Below are positions 11,216-23,758 of a DNA stretch of 64,000 bases, piece after piece. The stretch comes from Ditylenchus dipsaci. Taxonomy: Eukaryota; Nematoda; Chromadorea; Rhabditida; Anguinidae. Under the pieces are notes generated by a model. That model saw nothing but the letters and a program-made list of their open reading frames with translations. It searched no databases and was not told the origin of the DNA. Location: positions 1 to 64,000 of the forward strand of contig SADC01000234.1 of assembly GCA_004194705.1 (NCBI GenBank), given 5' to 3'. Position 1 is the first letter of the stretch; each line of letters opens with the position of its first letter. The translations under genes were made by a program, and so were the position numbers.

Positions 11216-12778
11216 AAAAAAAATCAGAGTTTATTTATGCTGTTTATCCCAGTATTCAAAGCTATGTCAAAAAATATTTTTGTTAGTCTGTGTGATGAAC
11301 GGCCCTTTTTACTGCCTCCCCTCCCTAAATTCGAATGGCGCCAATTCAAATTTTTCAAATTTTGACTAAAAAACCATGATGAACTTTGTGGTTCGAATTT
11401 TTTTCTCATAGTCAAAAAGACATGAAGCTCTCTCATGAAATCGGGGTCGAGAAACACGAATATGAAGCTTTCTCCTGCATCCGAGCACTTCCCGTGGGGA
11501 AGAGGGTGATGGGTGTGGGGCGTAGTGGAGTGGATGATTTTGAGCTCAAGCGCTTTTTTCTCCCAGTTGTTTTTTGTTTTTTCCTGTTTTAGTTTTCTAA
11601 TCTGTTAATTATGTTCTTTGAATATATATTCGGTCAAAAAATATATAATAATAAACAAAAAATAATATGCAGTGCTTATTTTTTTTCCAGCACCAAAATA
11701 AAAATTTTGGCGTGCATTTCAAAATTTCAAAATTCTAATAAAGGATGTTTCCGAGACCTGATTTTGTAGATCTTTTTGCCCACCTGCATCAAAAAATCTG
11801 ATAAATTACTGAATTCAAAACGACCACGGTACCCAAGGAAAATTGTTTGACAAAATCAAATTTTTAGATACAGAAAATGTTGAGAAATGTTTCTTTCATT
11901 GTGATAAGCAGAAAAAACGAGTTTGGAAGGTGATTTAAAGTCACTTTTTGAAAACGGGAGAGCGAGGGAAGGTTAACTCGTAAAGTACTCTTTTAAAATA
12001 AAAAAACAAACCCTCCTCGTTAAAAACATCAATTTGGTTAGTTCTCATCATTAGAAGATTTTGTAACTGCTCAGCCAAATTATCATCTAAAGCTTGTAAT
12101 TTACACATATTTGAGTTAAGTCGTGCAAGGACCTATCGCACCTTTGTTTTTTTCTAGGTTCCAGGGATCTATTTCTTTAACATATTGCAGCAGCTGCTTT
12201 TGACGATTATTCATTTTTTCATTTACCAATTTTTGTCTGTTTCTTCTATAAAAAAGAATTCACCAGTGAATTTACTGTCAAATTAATGGGTGAATTTTCT
12301 GAATTTGCCTTATGGCTCATTCACGTACTTCTAGTTTGTGTTCGAGATAAAGTTCGGATTTTCGGCTACGTGAACACCTTTGTTCCGAACTTGAACTCGA
12401 ATACGAATTACTTTTTAGCTGGAGTTCAAGTGCGAGGTCGAAATTCAAAGTGTTCATGTGAGAGACTCGGACTCTTTCTTTAGTGAACCCTAAAAAAGCA
12501 ACTTTCAGTGGGCTTTGGGTACTTTCCTGTTATCTCGAATCATTTTTGGATGTATTAGTTAACATTCTCAAGTATTTCACCCTGAAATACGAACTTATTT
12601 TTCCCTATCCCTTGCAATGTCGAGTGTGCTCATCTTGGCCGCGAAGCGGCCAACCCTTGATTTTTTTATTAATTTTTTCTATTAAAGAAATAGCTAAAAT
12701 TTTATTAATTTTTTATTAAAATTAAGAACAGCTCTACAATGCCCTACAATAATGTTATTATATTTATAAAAATTTTTT
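11216..12778. other. No gene seen
   Basis: AT-rich. The open frames at 11386-11592 and 12286-12719 lack domains and splice context. GGCCGCGAAGCGGCC at about 12638 is a small perfect hairpin, and its flank TTGCAATG-CGAGTGTGCT recurs near 27310 inside the myosin gene, so it belongs to a dispersed repeat. Confidence 0.4.
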
Positions 12779-13182
12779 GACCAAAATTCGACTTTTTGCT
12801 TGGGGGACCAAGGTAAACCACCTGAAAATGGTCCTAGAGTCTTAAAAGATGGATTTGAACATAGTTTTGAATACTGGGCCTACCGCATAAAGAAACTCTG
12901 GTATGCATGTCTTTTCATGCATCCAGAGTCACTTTCGAGTGATTTGTGTCAAAGGTATGTGTGTGTGCGCATCTCAACCCCATGCAACGCATCTCAACCC
13001 CTGCGCCACTTCGGGGCGCAGGGGGCTGGTTGGTTAGAGATGCGCGCACTGACTTACCTTAGACATAGTTCCGAGCAGGACTCTTGATCATAAAATGCAT
13101 ATTGAGACTCTTTTGCCTAGCTCCAGTGACATAACGAGGTAAAATACCTTGGTCGCACAAGGCAAAAAGTCGAATTTTGGTA
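12779..13182. repeat. Palindromic element with central CG-rich hairpin
   Basis: Outer arms CCAAAATTCGACTTTTTGC and GCAAAAAGTCGAATTTTGG are perfect inverse copies at the two ends. Within them lie CTCTGGTATGCATG, the hairpin GCGCCACTTCGGGGCGCAG and GTCTTAAA. The inner part returns at 20985-21245. No coding capacity. Confidence 0.75.
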
Positions 13183-13491
13183 AAAAAAAATTTTCCAAAA
13201 ATCAATTTTTTAGGTCAGAAAATGCCCGAAAACACCTTTTTATCGTTTCCAGCGCATAAGAATTACTTAGAAATGGTTAAAGCCTGATTTTGAAAAAAAT
13301 TTGTTGGGGCGGGGCGGGGGGGGGGGGTATTCGCTACTAGGGTCAAAAACCCTAACCATAGCTGGGCTTTGCTAAAAAGTTGATAAAAAAGCTACCAATA
13401 ACGTTAATTTCAATTAAAATTCTGACTATCTATTCATAAAATTATTTGACCTTTTTAGCTGGCCATCTAGTTTTTGACTGAGTTTTGAGTA

Positions 13492-13658
13492 CCGTATTTA
13501 TTCTTATAAAAGGCCATGGCCTTCTATTTTTCGACCTCCGAAAAGTTTTTTGGCTTTGTATTAAAAATGCAATAAAATGTGGTTTACCCGCCCCCTACTT
13601 CTGGCCCTAAAAAAGTGGCCTTCTAATAGAGACTGGCCTTCTGTTAGAACAAATACGG
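13492..13658. mobile_element. TACCGTATTT-type MITE
   Basis: TA-flanked; the ends CCGTATTTATTCTTATAA and TTCTGTTAGAACAAATACGG are imperfect inverse copies. Related copies with the same end motif lie at 14791-14947, 25600-25840, 35486-36151 and 47808-48009. Confidence 0.65.
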
Positions 13659-14261
13659 TATATATTATTAGTGGTCAATAAACCGTCCTTAGCTTTGTCT
13701 GATCGACTAATATTTTCTGCATGGTTTTTTGAAGTTGTCCATGTCATTAATTTTAAATTCAACGCGAAACAAGTTGAAACAGGGATGCTTATAAAATTTT
13801 TGTCGCTTTTGCCTTTGAAAATTTCTATTTTCAAGTCGAATTTTTGAAAGCAAACTTACTTATGCTGGTGTAATAAACTGCAAGCAATTCCATATTGCTA
13901 ACAATTATTGCTTGAAGTACTTGTGGGCTCCGGTCTGCGAAGCACTGATGATATAAACGTTCTAAAACTTGTAATACACTTTTGTAAAAATAGCTTTACA
14001 CGTCTGGTGCCAAAGTGAAGAATTTTTTATTCCGTTGCTAACCATTTCGATCAACTTTTGATACTTAAAACATTAAAATAAAATTCGGCACGGGAATAAC
14101 TAACTCGTAAATTTTCTGGCCCTAGACGTGTTATTGTTGAAATTACCATTTTTATACCATAGCTCTTCAGAATTTTTCGACTCTTCGCAAGCAACTGTTT
14201 GCTCTAAATAGAAAGATATTGTCTGTATCAGGGCCTCAGACTCGGGGGCATAAGGACAGGT

Positions 14262-14535
14262 AGAGAGCCGGGATCCTGATCAAGGATAATCCTTGATCCT
14301 GATCCTGGTCGTGTAGCTGAATACTGATCACGGATCAAAGATTATCTTTGATCCTGATACGGGCTGGATCAAGGGTGGATCAGGCTGGATCAGGACTCCA
14401 AAATCAAGGATCAAAGATTATCTTTGATCCTGATACGGGCTGGATCAAGGGTGGATCAGGCTGGATCAGGACTCCAAATCAAGGATCAAAGATTATCCGT
14501 GATCCTGATCCGAAGTCTGAATACAGATCGTTGAT
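14262..14535. repeat. GATC-rich tandem repeat, about 76-bp period
   Basis: Two near-identical units begin at TGATACGGGC (14355 and 14431), with a partial unit downstream. Many GGATCA, TGATCC and GATCAAGG palindromes make the block almost self-complementary. It yields a repetitive open frame that is not a gene. Confidence 0.7.
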
Positions 14536-14790
14536 GTGATAGTTCAAAAGTTAGAGATGCTCACACTCACTCACCATAGACGTAATTACGAGCAAGACTC
14601 ATGATTGAAAATGCGAATATACTCTTTCGCAAGGGCCCATGTTGAAAAATATAGTGAAATTTTTTCGGTGTGAATTTAAAAAACAGTTTTTGAAAAGCTT
14701 TCGTTTTTGTTGCCTTGTTCCCTCAACGAAAAAAGTCAAATTCAGGTTTTTCCTATTCACACTTTTTCGCATTTTTTTTCGTTTTTAATA

Positions 14791-14947
14791 CCGTATTTCC
14801 TCTAATAGAGCCCCCGGGGCTTTATTTTTCGAATGCCCAAAAATCTTGAAATTGTAAATCAAAAATGGCCCTAACTCTGAAGTTCTAGTCAAAAAAACAG
14901 GGGGGGGGGCTCTATTAGAGAGGGGGGCTCTATTAGAGGAAATACGG
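14791..14947. mobile_element. TACCGTATTT-type MITE
   Basis: TA flanks both ends. Ends CCGTATTTCCTCTAATAGAG and CTCTATTAGAGGAAATACGG are perfect inverse copies. A further TAATAGAGAAAATACGG end at about 15095 suggests a second, partial copy next to it. Confidence 0.85.
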
Positions 14948-15382
14948 TAACATGCTTAGACCTAAAAGGAATTTTTAGTTCCCTAATTCGATTTTTTCAC
15001 AACTTAAATTAATCAAATTTCAAAAATATCAAAAAATTTTGGCGTAAATTAAAAAACAGTTTTTATATAACGTTTATTAGAAAGAGGGCGTTTAATAGAG
15101 AAAATACGGTATATAGAACATGCCACCATAACTTGTTCGTGTACTTTCCGTGATCAAATGAACAAATTTTGGTGGTGTGGCATGTTCTACATAAGTAGCA
15201 TTATTTCATGTGTATGAATTTATGAATGTGTACGAAAGTCATTTTACAGAATAGTTTTTCAATATGAGAAAGTTGAGATATGGCCTTTGGAAATAAGTTT
15301 TGTTCCCAAAAGTCTTTTTTTCGTTTTTACAATAATTATTTTTTTAAAAGGCTATATTTCAACTCTCAGCTAATTCTGTTAA

Positions 15383-15615
15383 AGGGCCATTGCCACCTGT
15401 TTTGAACTGTCCTCCGCCAATTCAAATTTTCGTGCCTAACCACTCAACTTCTGTACTAGTTTTTTAACTTGGTTTCTAACAAAACAAGGCTAGAATTTAA
15501 TTCAATGTATAGTTTTGTTAGAAACCAAGTCGAAAAATTCGTACAGAATTTCAATGATTCAGAAAAAAAATTTGAAATGGGGGGGACACCCTTTGTCGGG
15601 GACGGCAATGGCCCT
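15383..15615. mobile_element. TTAA-flanked palindromic MITE
   Basis: TTAA at 15379-15382 and 15616-15619. The ends AGGGCCATTGCC and GGCAATGGCCCT are perfect inverse copies. Inner block AACTTGGTTTCTAACAAAAC is opposed to TTTTGTTAGAAACCAAGT. Confidence 0.85.
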
Positions 15616-15619
15616 TTAA

Positions 15620-17011
15620 ATGGGTTTTGTAGCTGTTGAGCTGCGCCATCAATTTTTCAATTATTTTTTGTCAGATAGAGTCACTGGGTCAAATTTACCC
15701 AGTTTCGCACAGGCTCAACAAAAAGAGCTTTACATGAGGACGGTTAAATGTGTGTAGCGTTTGATTTTTTTAATACGATTAACGACTCTGGGTAAACTTA
15801 AATCAATTGCAAATTTGAACAATGTATAATAATTTGTGAACAACCTTTTTCTTTTTTGCTTCCAGTAGCTGAGACATTTATTGAAAGTAGTTGATATAAG
15901 ATTAATACAAGAATTGTGCAATAAAAACTATTCCACTGGCACGTTTTTTTCATTTTTACCTAAAATCATTTTTATGTATGCAAAAAGTTATAAAAAATGT
16001 GGTCAAAAGTTCTGTGATTATTGGCTTTACTCAGATTTTTTTCCGACTTAGATATGAGTTAGAATTTCTTTATCGGAGCCCTGCTTTATTTGAATTGTAT
16101 TTTATTTAAAAATTGACAACGTTTAAAAAAACGCTTAAAAATGTTTTCTTCACATTTCAAGCATGAAAAGTGTAAAAAAGACTTTTTGGTATATGGTCAT
16201 ATCGTATAACTGGTGACAAATAAGTTCGGCGGAAACTGTCTGATTTCGTCGGGCTGTCTAAGTTACAGACTGTCTAATTTCGAATTCCGCTCAGGACATT
16301 AAACATTTGAACAAATGCGAAATACTTAATTCAAATGCTTATTGTCTTGAGCGGAATTCAAAACTAGACACTCATCACGGGGTTTCAAAACATGAATTTG
16401 TGTTCATTAGGGATTTTTGCGCCAATTCAAAAATTCATCCTCGTTAATCAATTTTATTGTAATTTTGCTTTTGTGTTTGCTTTAGTAATTTTAGACTAGT
16501 TTGTAACAAGTTCCGTCAAGTTTGCTAACTATAAGATTCCCTGTGCTCTGGGCTATCGATAGAGCCATCATTTACCAAAAAACATGGAAATTTAGAAAAT
16601 TTTGATTGATTTTCCTAAAAAATATCAAAATGGGAATTTGAGTGTCATGCTTAAAAGCTTGAATACTTTTCTATTTTGATATACCTCTGAAGAAAGCGAT
16701 CTAGAGATTGATAGAGGAGTAAATTTACTGTATTTAGTACCAAGGACGTATACAAAAATACAAATTAAGGGCGTTTTATACAAAAGTTAGATGAAAAATG
16801 CAAAAACCCTCATTTTTACTCGGAAAAATGCCAGTTGTTCGCTTCAAATGGTCTCTAGTTTCTAAAATAACATCTTCACAAAATTCGGCTCAACTTTTCG
16901 ACTAGTTTAATGTATAAGCTACGTTTTGGTATATAAGTTGTACGTAAAACTCCGTGGTTTTGCAATTTTTTTCCGTCGTTTATGTTGTCCAATATTTCTG
17001 TATTTTCAGGT
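15620..17011. other. No gene seen; one short palindrome
   Basis: The only structure found is a perfect-stem palindrome at about 16279-16355 (GAATTCCGCTCAGGACATT against AATGCTTATTGTCTTGAGCGGAATTC, slightly diverged). Otherwise AT-rich and featureless. Confidence 0.45.
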
Positions 17012-18569
17012 GATCCAATGGTGCAGACGAGACGTGCTACTGTGATACGAAAAGAGCTAACAACAAAGCAACCTGTCACTCTGAGAACTCTGGAAGCAAC
17101 AATGGCTGCTGTGGAAGCGAAGAGAGCAAGAAAAATCTTAAGGAAATAGCTAGTTCCCGAGCAAAGGAAGCGACAAGAATACGTCTTTGTAAGCCCTTTC
17201 AGCTTGTCTTACATATCCTTTTGACAATTCTTTCGTTTTAGTGAAGCAGTTGGATAGAAAACGCCTGGAAGCTGAATCCAGAGCAGAACTCTCGCCAAGA
17301 GGCAGAATGCAGAAACACAATTGGAAGATGAAGCAAGAGCTACTCTCTCAGAAAAACGAAGGCAAGCAGTGGCACGCAGGTGGAAGAAAACTGGGGCTAA
17401 TTCAGACAAAAGAGAGAAGGCATCAGAAAAACGAAGTTTGTGATATGCTTATGTTACCGTATTTATCTATATATTTCCAGGGAAGCAAGAGCCTCTTAGA
17501 AGATCAGCCAGTGTTCAAGTTGATGTAACAAGTGACGCTATCGCAAAACTCTTCCTATTCTTCGTCGCTGATAAAGGTGGAAAGTGAACAAAGTGTGCAA
17601 TAGGAATTGGCAATGTCAGGCGGTCTAACTCAGCAAACAATCTTTTGCTGGTTGGAATTTACGATGCAGATGACTGCCACGAAAATTTGGGTCAGCTGAG
17701 AAATGAACTTTTCGACCAATTGCAATTCAGAACTGTTCAAGTAGGTGACTTGCAAAAGGAAGTTGTCTGGTGAGCTGCATGATACTTATCGATTTTTAAC
17801 ATAAACTTATTCATATTTTCAGGTTTGCGACTGGTGATCTCAAGCTTCTAAGCGCTTTATACGGTCACATGGGGTCGGCATCAAGTTATCCTTGCTTGTT
17901 GTGTGAAGCGCCAAAAGAAGATCTTCGAAGCAATGAAACCCACTCAGCCAGATCTCTTGATTCCATAGAGCAAGGACAGGACGTTTACTGGTGTGTTTAT
18001 GATATTAGCTTACTTGGTTCTATATTTTTGTATGCTTTAGGAAATCACATGAGAAAGCTATTAACAGGAGATGGACCGAAACAAATAAGCGAAGCTCTGC
18101 CAGATGTCCAACTGCGTCCAACACTCGAAAAGCTCTTGTGTCTTTTGGGTAAAATTCAATATTTCGCAAAGGCGTCCTTTCTGCAATTGGGAGAAATCAG
18201 TGAGTTTGGAAACTTGGTAGATGAATATGTTGCCTTCCTCAAGGTGAGGTTTTGTTTCGATACTTAATTGATTGTGTGCTTATTTGGTACATTTATAAAG
18301 GAGAAACTCCCTGCAGTGACTATAACACCAAAGTGCCATCTGTTGTTCGTTCACGTCAGAAATTTTATGTATCAGCATTTATTTGGGGCCTTATTTCTGA
18401 GCAGTCTATAGAAGCGCTGCATGCTATGGTCAATAAGGATGAAAGAAGACTTGCAAGCCTAAGAAATAGAAGCGAAATTCTGGAAAAAATTATGCAATAT
18501 TCTTTTCTGCGAAACGTTTTGTTTGATATGGAAATTGCTTGCGAGGATGAGGAGGAATTGTTCCAATAA
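17012..18569 (+). pseudogene. Transposon-related protein gene, damaged, intron-containing
   Basis: Likely exons: about 17012-17180, 17242-17432, 17481-17769, 17823-17990, 18041-18243 and 18301-18569 (stop TAA). The second encodes a basic coiled region with SEKRRQAVARRWKK. The third has DKGGK, TKCAIGIGNV and NS...N before an aspartate-rich segment. The fourth has GHMGSASSYPCLLCEAPK, with a CxxC pair. The last has PKCHLLFVHV and FWGLISEQSIEALH. I recall this order (DKGG, YPCLxC, WGLxSEQSIE) from uncharacterised transposon-like proteins of nematodes and cnidarians; the family name is not certain. An in-frame TGA follows DKGGK, and single-base breaks occur near 17285 and 18383. Either a decayed copy or a sound gene with sequence errors plus one nonsense codon. 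Confidence 0.55.
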
Positions 18570-18745
18570 ATGTTTTGGGTTTTTCAACTTTGTTGACAAA
18601 AATTAGGGCTAAAAACTAACTAATAGCCGTAGATGCCTTTCAAAAAAAACAGAATTGTCAAAATTGAAAAAAATCTGCTTTGAAAATGTTGGCATTTTGT
18701 TTAAGTTAAACTGAACACAAAATTGAATTTTGAAACCCCGTGCTC

Positions 18746-19215
18746 ATCCGTGGTGCGCAAAACAGATAAATTTATCTGAACCGATAAATTTATCTGCCAG
18801 ATACAATTTTATCTGACAGCTAAAACTTATCTGCTGATAAAATTTTATCTGATAGATAAAATTTTATCGGTCAGATGAAATTCGATGTTTAAATCAAAAT
18901 CATTAAAAAATAAAAAATGGGTTGCACATTTGCAAATCTATAGAAATTTTCAAGAACAATAGTGATTAAAATAGCTGATGGGTTTCCAAATTTTTCAGCC
19001 AGGATTTCTGGCGAAACCCATCAAATATTTTAGTCACTATTATTCTTGTAAATTTCTATAGATTTGCATCTGTGAAACCCATTTTTTAATTTTCTAATGA
19101 TTTTTATTTAAAATTCGAATTTTATCTGACCGATACAATTTTATCTGGCAGATAAAATTGTATCTGGCAGATAAATTTATTGGTTCAGATAAATTTATCT
19201 GTTTTGTGCACCACG
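18746..19215. repeat. Palindromic element with CAGATAAATTTATCTG units
   Basis: GTGGTGCGCAAAACAGATAA at the left end is opposed to TTATCTGTTTTGTGCACCAC at the right. Both arms contain runs of CAGATAAAATTTTATCTG-type units, themselves palindromic. The centre is near 19000, where GCTGATGGGTTT opposes AAACCCATCA. A 19227-19285 fragment of the GGCGGGGACCAGCA family follows. Confidence 0.75.
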
Positions 19216-19964
19216 CACTCATCTTTAAAGGGGCATACCAGCGCGTTACACTGCAAATTAAGGCGGGGACCAGCAATTTTTCAAAAATCGTTACTGTTTT
19301 TATTCGTTTCATGTTCAATCTGATATTCATGACCTTATCCCACTTTTCAAAAGTAGGCAGAAAACTTTCGTCGGATCCGGTAGTACGTATAAAAGCAACA
19401 GACTTTTTTACAAAACCCTTTGCAGTAATATTAAAGTCGAACCTGGATATAAGGCTATAACTGACCCTCTGAAATACAAACCTCCACATCGACATACAAA
19501 ACTAAGTTTCATGCACCTTTTCGTCGTTTATTTGACGTCAAATCTGGACCTTCGTGGGGTCTATACTCAAATTTTTATAGGAAAAATTGAAAATCTGATA
19601 TTTATGGCTTACTTCTACTTTTTGATTTTGCGTCAAATGGGCTAATAATAAAAAAATTGTAAAAAATTAAAAAATCGAAGGTATCGGATGGTGTAATTGA
19701 ACTCAATAGCCTTATGTGCCATATAAAATCGTGTGACGAACAGCTGTACCCACTGCGTCATGCAGACCCGTCTAAAAACATAAACCGAACAAAATTGGAA
19801 ATGTTCGAAAGCCGTGTTACAGCGAATAATTGCATGAATGGGACTTCAGGGCGAAGTTCCTGTCATTGATCAACACAATTAATGTTATACGGATTTACTT
19901 ATGGGTAAATTGATTTTTTAACTGCTATGAAACCATTTTTCGATAGAAAAATTAATTTCAAGTA

Positions 19965-20132
19965 CAGTCAACTCTCGATACAGTGTACCCTCGATATAGT
20001 GTATATTTTTTCAACATCATTTAGTCAGCTCTAAGCCAAGCTGGCTTACAGTGTACCCTCGATGCAATGTACCCTCGATATAGTGTATATTTTTCCGATC
20101 CCCGCGAGCTACACTGTATCGAGAGTGGACTG
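19965..20132. mobile_element. Pogo-like MITE, 168 bp
   Basis: TA at 19963-19964 and 20133-20134. Ends CAGTCAACTCTCGATACAGT and ACTGTATCGAGAGTGGACTG are inverse copies. The subterminal unit is CAGTGTACCCTCGATATAGTG. No coding capacity. Confidence 0.85.
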
Positions 20133-20540
20133 TACTGTATAATAAATAATGAAAAAAGTTTCGCATCCCAAATCGGTCTCGAAGTGACCTTAGAGAAGGG
20201 TGGCCTTATAGCAAGGTTGCCCTTACATTCAGGATCGACTGTAGTTGCTTCTTAAAATGGGAGGTTCGGCGGAAAAGTTGCCTTTTTGAAACAATCCACC
20301 ACGATAGAAAGATTTTCCATAAAATTTTGCACTAAAATGTGCTGGTCTTACAGTCAGGCTTAGCGTGTTAAGGAGGTGATTTTGGGTCATTTAAAAAACA
20401 AGATATGAAGAAAATGAATAATAGCCTAATTTAAAAAGTCAAAAACTTAACAATTTGACAAATCCCAAAATAACAGTAAACTTTTAAAAAATTTACAAAA
20501 ATTATTGTTCACCGAAGTGAATTTCAGGCAAAATTATATT

Positions 20541-21499
20541 GGCGCTACTGGCTTATACCCCCCCAAAAACAGCTACTTTCTTATACCCCCCCAATCCTCG
20601 GACCTACTGGCTTATACCCCCCCCAAAAATCAAGATTTTTGGGAGTGGTCAAAACATATTTTTAAGCAATAATTTCGCCATAAAAGGTCCAGAAAAGCAA
20701 TTAAAATAGGGTTCAAGGGCTGTATTGGGAGGGGAAGGGACAAAACAAGGGCCACTTCTATAGTGCCTATAAGTACCAAAGAGTATTAATTCTCTTAGCG
20801 TTGAAGTCACTTTCAAACCCAGCCACTTGTGGTGCACGCAAAAGTATAAGGACTCTAAATGATCGGACCGATCAGCCGGGTGGATCCCGATGGTTGTCGT
20901 GTAAATTTTGGACGGCTGAGCCTCTGGCTCGTAGCCCCATGCCCGGAGAGGGGGGAAACCCTTTTCGGTCGTAAAATCAAAGATGTTGAACATAGTTTTG
21001 AATGCTGGGGCCTACCGCATAAATAACTCTGGTATGCATGTTTTTTCATGCATCCAGAGTCGCTTTCGAGTGATTTGTGTCTAAGGTATGTGGGTGTGCG
21101 CATCTCAACTCCAAGCCCCAAGCCCCCTGCGCCCCCGAAGGGGGCGCAGGGGCTTGAGAGTTAGAGATGCGCGCACGCACTTACCTTAGACATGATTCCG
21201 AGAAGTACACTTGATCATAAAATGCATATAGAGTCTATTTTGCCACGGCCCGAGTTGAAAAACATGGTAAAGCAGCTAAAAAAAAGTGGCCCCTGTATTA
21301 TTCCCTTCCCCTCCCAATACAGCCCATAATCCCTTTTAAACTGCTTTTCTGGTCCCTTCATGGCGAAATTATTGCATAAAAATGGTTTTTAGACACTCCT
21401 AAAAAAGTCGGTTTTTGGGGGGGTATATGACAGTAGGTCCGATTTTTGGGGGGGGTATAAGAAAGTAGCTTTTTTTGGGGGGTATAAGCCAGTAGCGTC
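20541..21499. mobile_element. Palindromic element with C-run ends, hairpin repeat nested inside
   Basis: GGCGCTACTGGCTTATACCC at the left opposes GGGTATAAGCCAGTAGCGTC at the right, and each side repeats CTTATACCCCCCC several times. Further in, AGCAATAATTTCGCCAT opposes ATGGCGAAATTATTGCA. The segment 20985-21245 is a copy of the hairpin repeat at 12779-13182 and looks like a later insertion. The GTATTCGCTACTAGGGTC end near 13330 and 57830 is related. Confidence 0.65.
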
Positions 21500-22300
21500 A
21501 TTATATTTTTTAGTTTCCAAAATAAACAAAATATTTTGGATATTTGAATAAAATCACATACAAAGCAATTAATGAAGGCATTCTTATGGCCCTCTTTTCT
21601 GTATATCCACCCTGCATCTGTTTCGCTACTCTGACTTTTGATTACGTGTCAATTGGCAGAGCCAAAATAATGAGACTGCATGAACGCATAAATGTAAGCA
21701 AATAAATTTTTAGAGCATGTCCCTCTACCTATGCTTGATTTTCGACTTGCTAAAAAATATTGATTGAAGTTACAGAGAGGCCCAAGTTTTTGCCAGGATT
21801 TGTTTTGAGTATATTTCTTTGAATTTCATTGTGTCCTGGTTGTTTTTTGTTTAAAATAGGAGAATAGTGGCAACAGAATGACACCGAACATGAAAAACCA
21901 ATTTTTAGTATAATGTCAGCAAAAAATTGAAAATTAACAATGGATTGATAGGGAATATATCAAAGACCAAGCTCACAAACCTCAGGTCGCTAATATCAAT
22001 AAATTTAAAAAATAATGAATTGTCTGAACTCTCGCAGCAACCTGTCTCTTGCTTATCCTGGCAATTTCATAGGTTTGAATGCGCGCGGGACACACACATT
22101 TTGTCATTAAAAATTCCTGATTGTTTTTTTGTTTGTCATTATTGCTTAGAAAATAAATTTTTAAATTTGTTCAAAGTTCAAAACCGATCATAAGTTGAGC
22201 ACAAAATTGTATGACAATGCCATATCGGACAACTTATCCGATTTTTACTCGATTCCAAAACTGTCACTGTCGAAATAAGACTAATATCGAATAGAGAATG

Positions 22301-22468
22301 CAGCCAACTCCCGTCTTAGTGTACACCCTGGGGACCGGCTCCAGGCGTACACTAAATCGAGGGTTCATCATAGTCATTTTAATAAACCGCCGGCCAAAAT
22401 GATTCAATCCAGGTATGTGGTCCCGGTGTACATTAAACCGAGGTGTACACTAAATCGGGAGTTGACTG
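22301..22468. mobile_element. Pogo-like MITE, 168 bp
   Basis: Ends CAGCCAACTCCCGTCTTAGT and ACTAAATCGGGAGTTGACTG are inverse copies, with subterminal GTACACTAAATCGAG units. The flanks read TG and CA rather than TA, so the target duplication has decayed or the site was atypical. Confidence 0.75.
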
Positions 22469-23145
22469 CAACGTTAAAAATTCAAAATGGAAACAAAAAA
22501 ACGAAAACATTATTGACAAAATTAATGTGGTCCGCGCGCATTCAAACCTTAGAAATTGCCATGATAAGGAAGAGACAGGGTCTTTTAAAGAACTGCCTTT
22601 AGACCAGTTTTGGCCACACCTGTATTTTATTCATCAAATTTCAGACAAGTCTCTAGTTAATCCATTTCTTTTTTTTTGTTACCAATTTCTTAAAACCGCA
22701 AAAGGGGACCAAGCATTTTTATAATTATAAATAATTTTTTTATAATATACGCTGTTTCTATTATGTTTTAACACTAGTAAGACCGTACGTGCTAATGGTA
22801 TATCCTAGTCAAGAATTCCATGCTGAGCACGATGGTGAAAAAAAAGTTGAAAAAAAAGTAACTCTACGGTGGTCAGTGGCCTTTGTGAACCATCAATGTC
22901 ACGATTTTTGTCTATGCAACTTCAAATGGGTAGATCATGCCAACTCTTCCATAGATCAATCTGGTTTTATGTGCAATAAAAAGCGCAGATTACAAGATTT
23001 CTAATGACATATTGTTGAGGCATTTATGACAATCAAATGAAATTTGTTTGGCTTACAGAAACCATTGTGTTTCTTCTCTTTTTTTGGTCCCCGGAAATTC
23101 AAATATCAACATTTGAATTTGACTGTGTGAACATGCTCCTTTAAG

Positions 23146-23262
23146 TGCGGCTAAGGACAAATTGCGGCTGCGGCTTGCGGCTATTTCGAAAAGGTTGCTG
23201 CGGCTATGCGGCGGCAACTATTTCCTGAAATTCGCTGCGGCTAGCCGCTAGCCGCAATCATC
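23146..23262. repeat. GCGGCT-rich short palindrome
   Basis: GGCTAAGGACAAATTGCGGC opposes GCCGCAATCATCCTTAG, with repeated GCGGCT units between. It resembles the subterminal composition of hAT-type MITEs, but no clean 8-bp duplication was found. Confidence 0.45.
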
Positions 23263-23623
23263 CTTAGTGAGGACTGTGAATCGCTTTCAACATTTTTAAA
23301 TTAATACTAACTCGACCAATAGCGTATTTGGTAGCCCTGAATCTTAGCTACAAGTTGGTACCAACAGAAAAAAATTTTCGAAAAAAAAATTACTCGAACC
23401 ACAGGGGGGAGGGTCATATACAGCCCTTATTCCATTTAAAATTCTAAAGGCGTCAATATGAATTTTTCAAATTTTGACTAAAAACCATGATAAACCATCC
23501 GGTAATTCTATGGCTAACACCAAGAACAAACACAATGAAGATGATGTTGTATGGAGAATAAAATTCGCAGGAAACGATATTATGTATTACAAGGTGGAAG
23601 GGATTGAAAGGACGCCTCACAGG

Positions 23624-23758
23624 CAGTGCTGGCAATCCGCTTCGCTCCGGCTCCGCTCTGACTCCGCTCCGGCTCCAAGCTGGAGCCAGATCCGGAGCGA
23701 AAAATTTGCCCCGACGGAGCCGGAAGCCGGAGCCGGAAATTTTGAAATGCCAGCACTG
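23624..23758. mobile_element. hAT-like MITE, 135 bp, perfect 8-bp TSD
   Basis: Ends CAGTGCTGGCA and TGCCAGCACTG are perfect inverse copies. CTCACAGG is found at 23616-23623 and again at 23759-23766. The inside is filled with CCGGCTCCGCTC and GGAGCCGGA units. Size, ends and duplication are those of a hAT-derived MITE. Confidence 0.9.
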
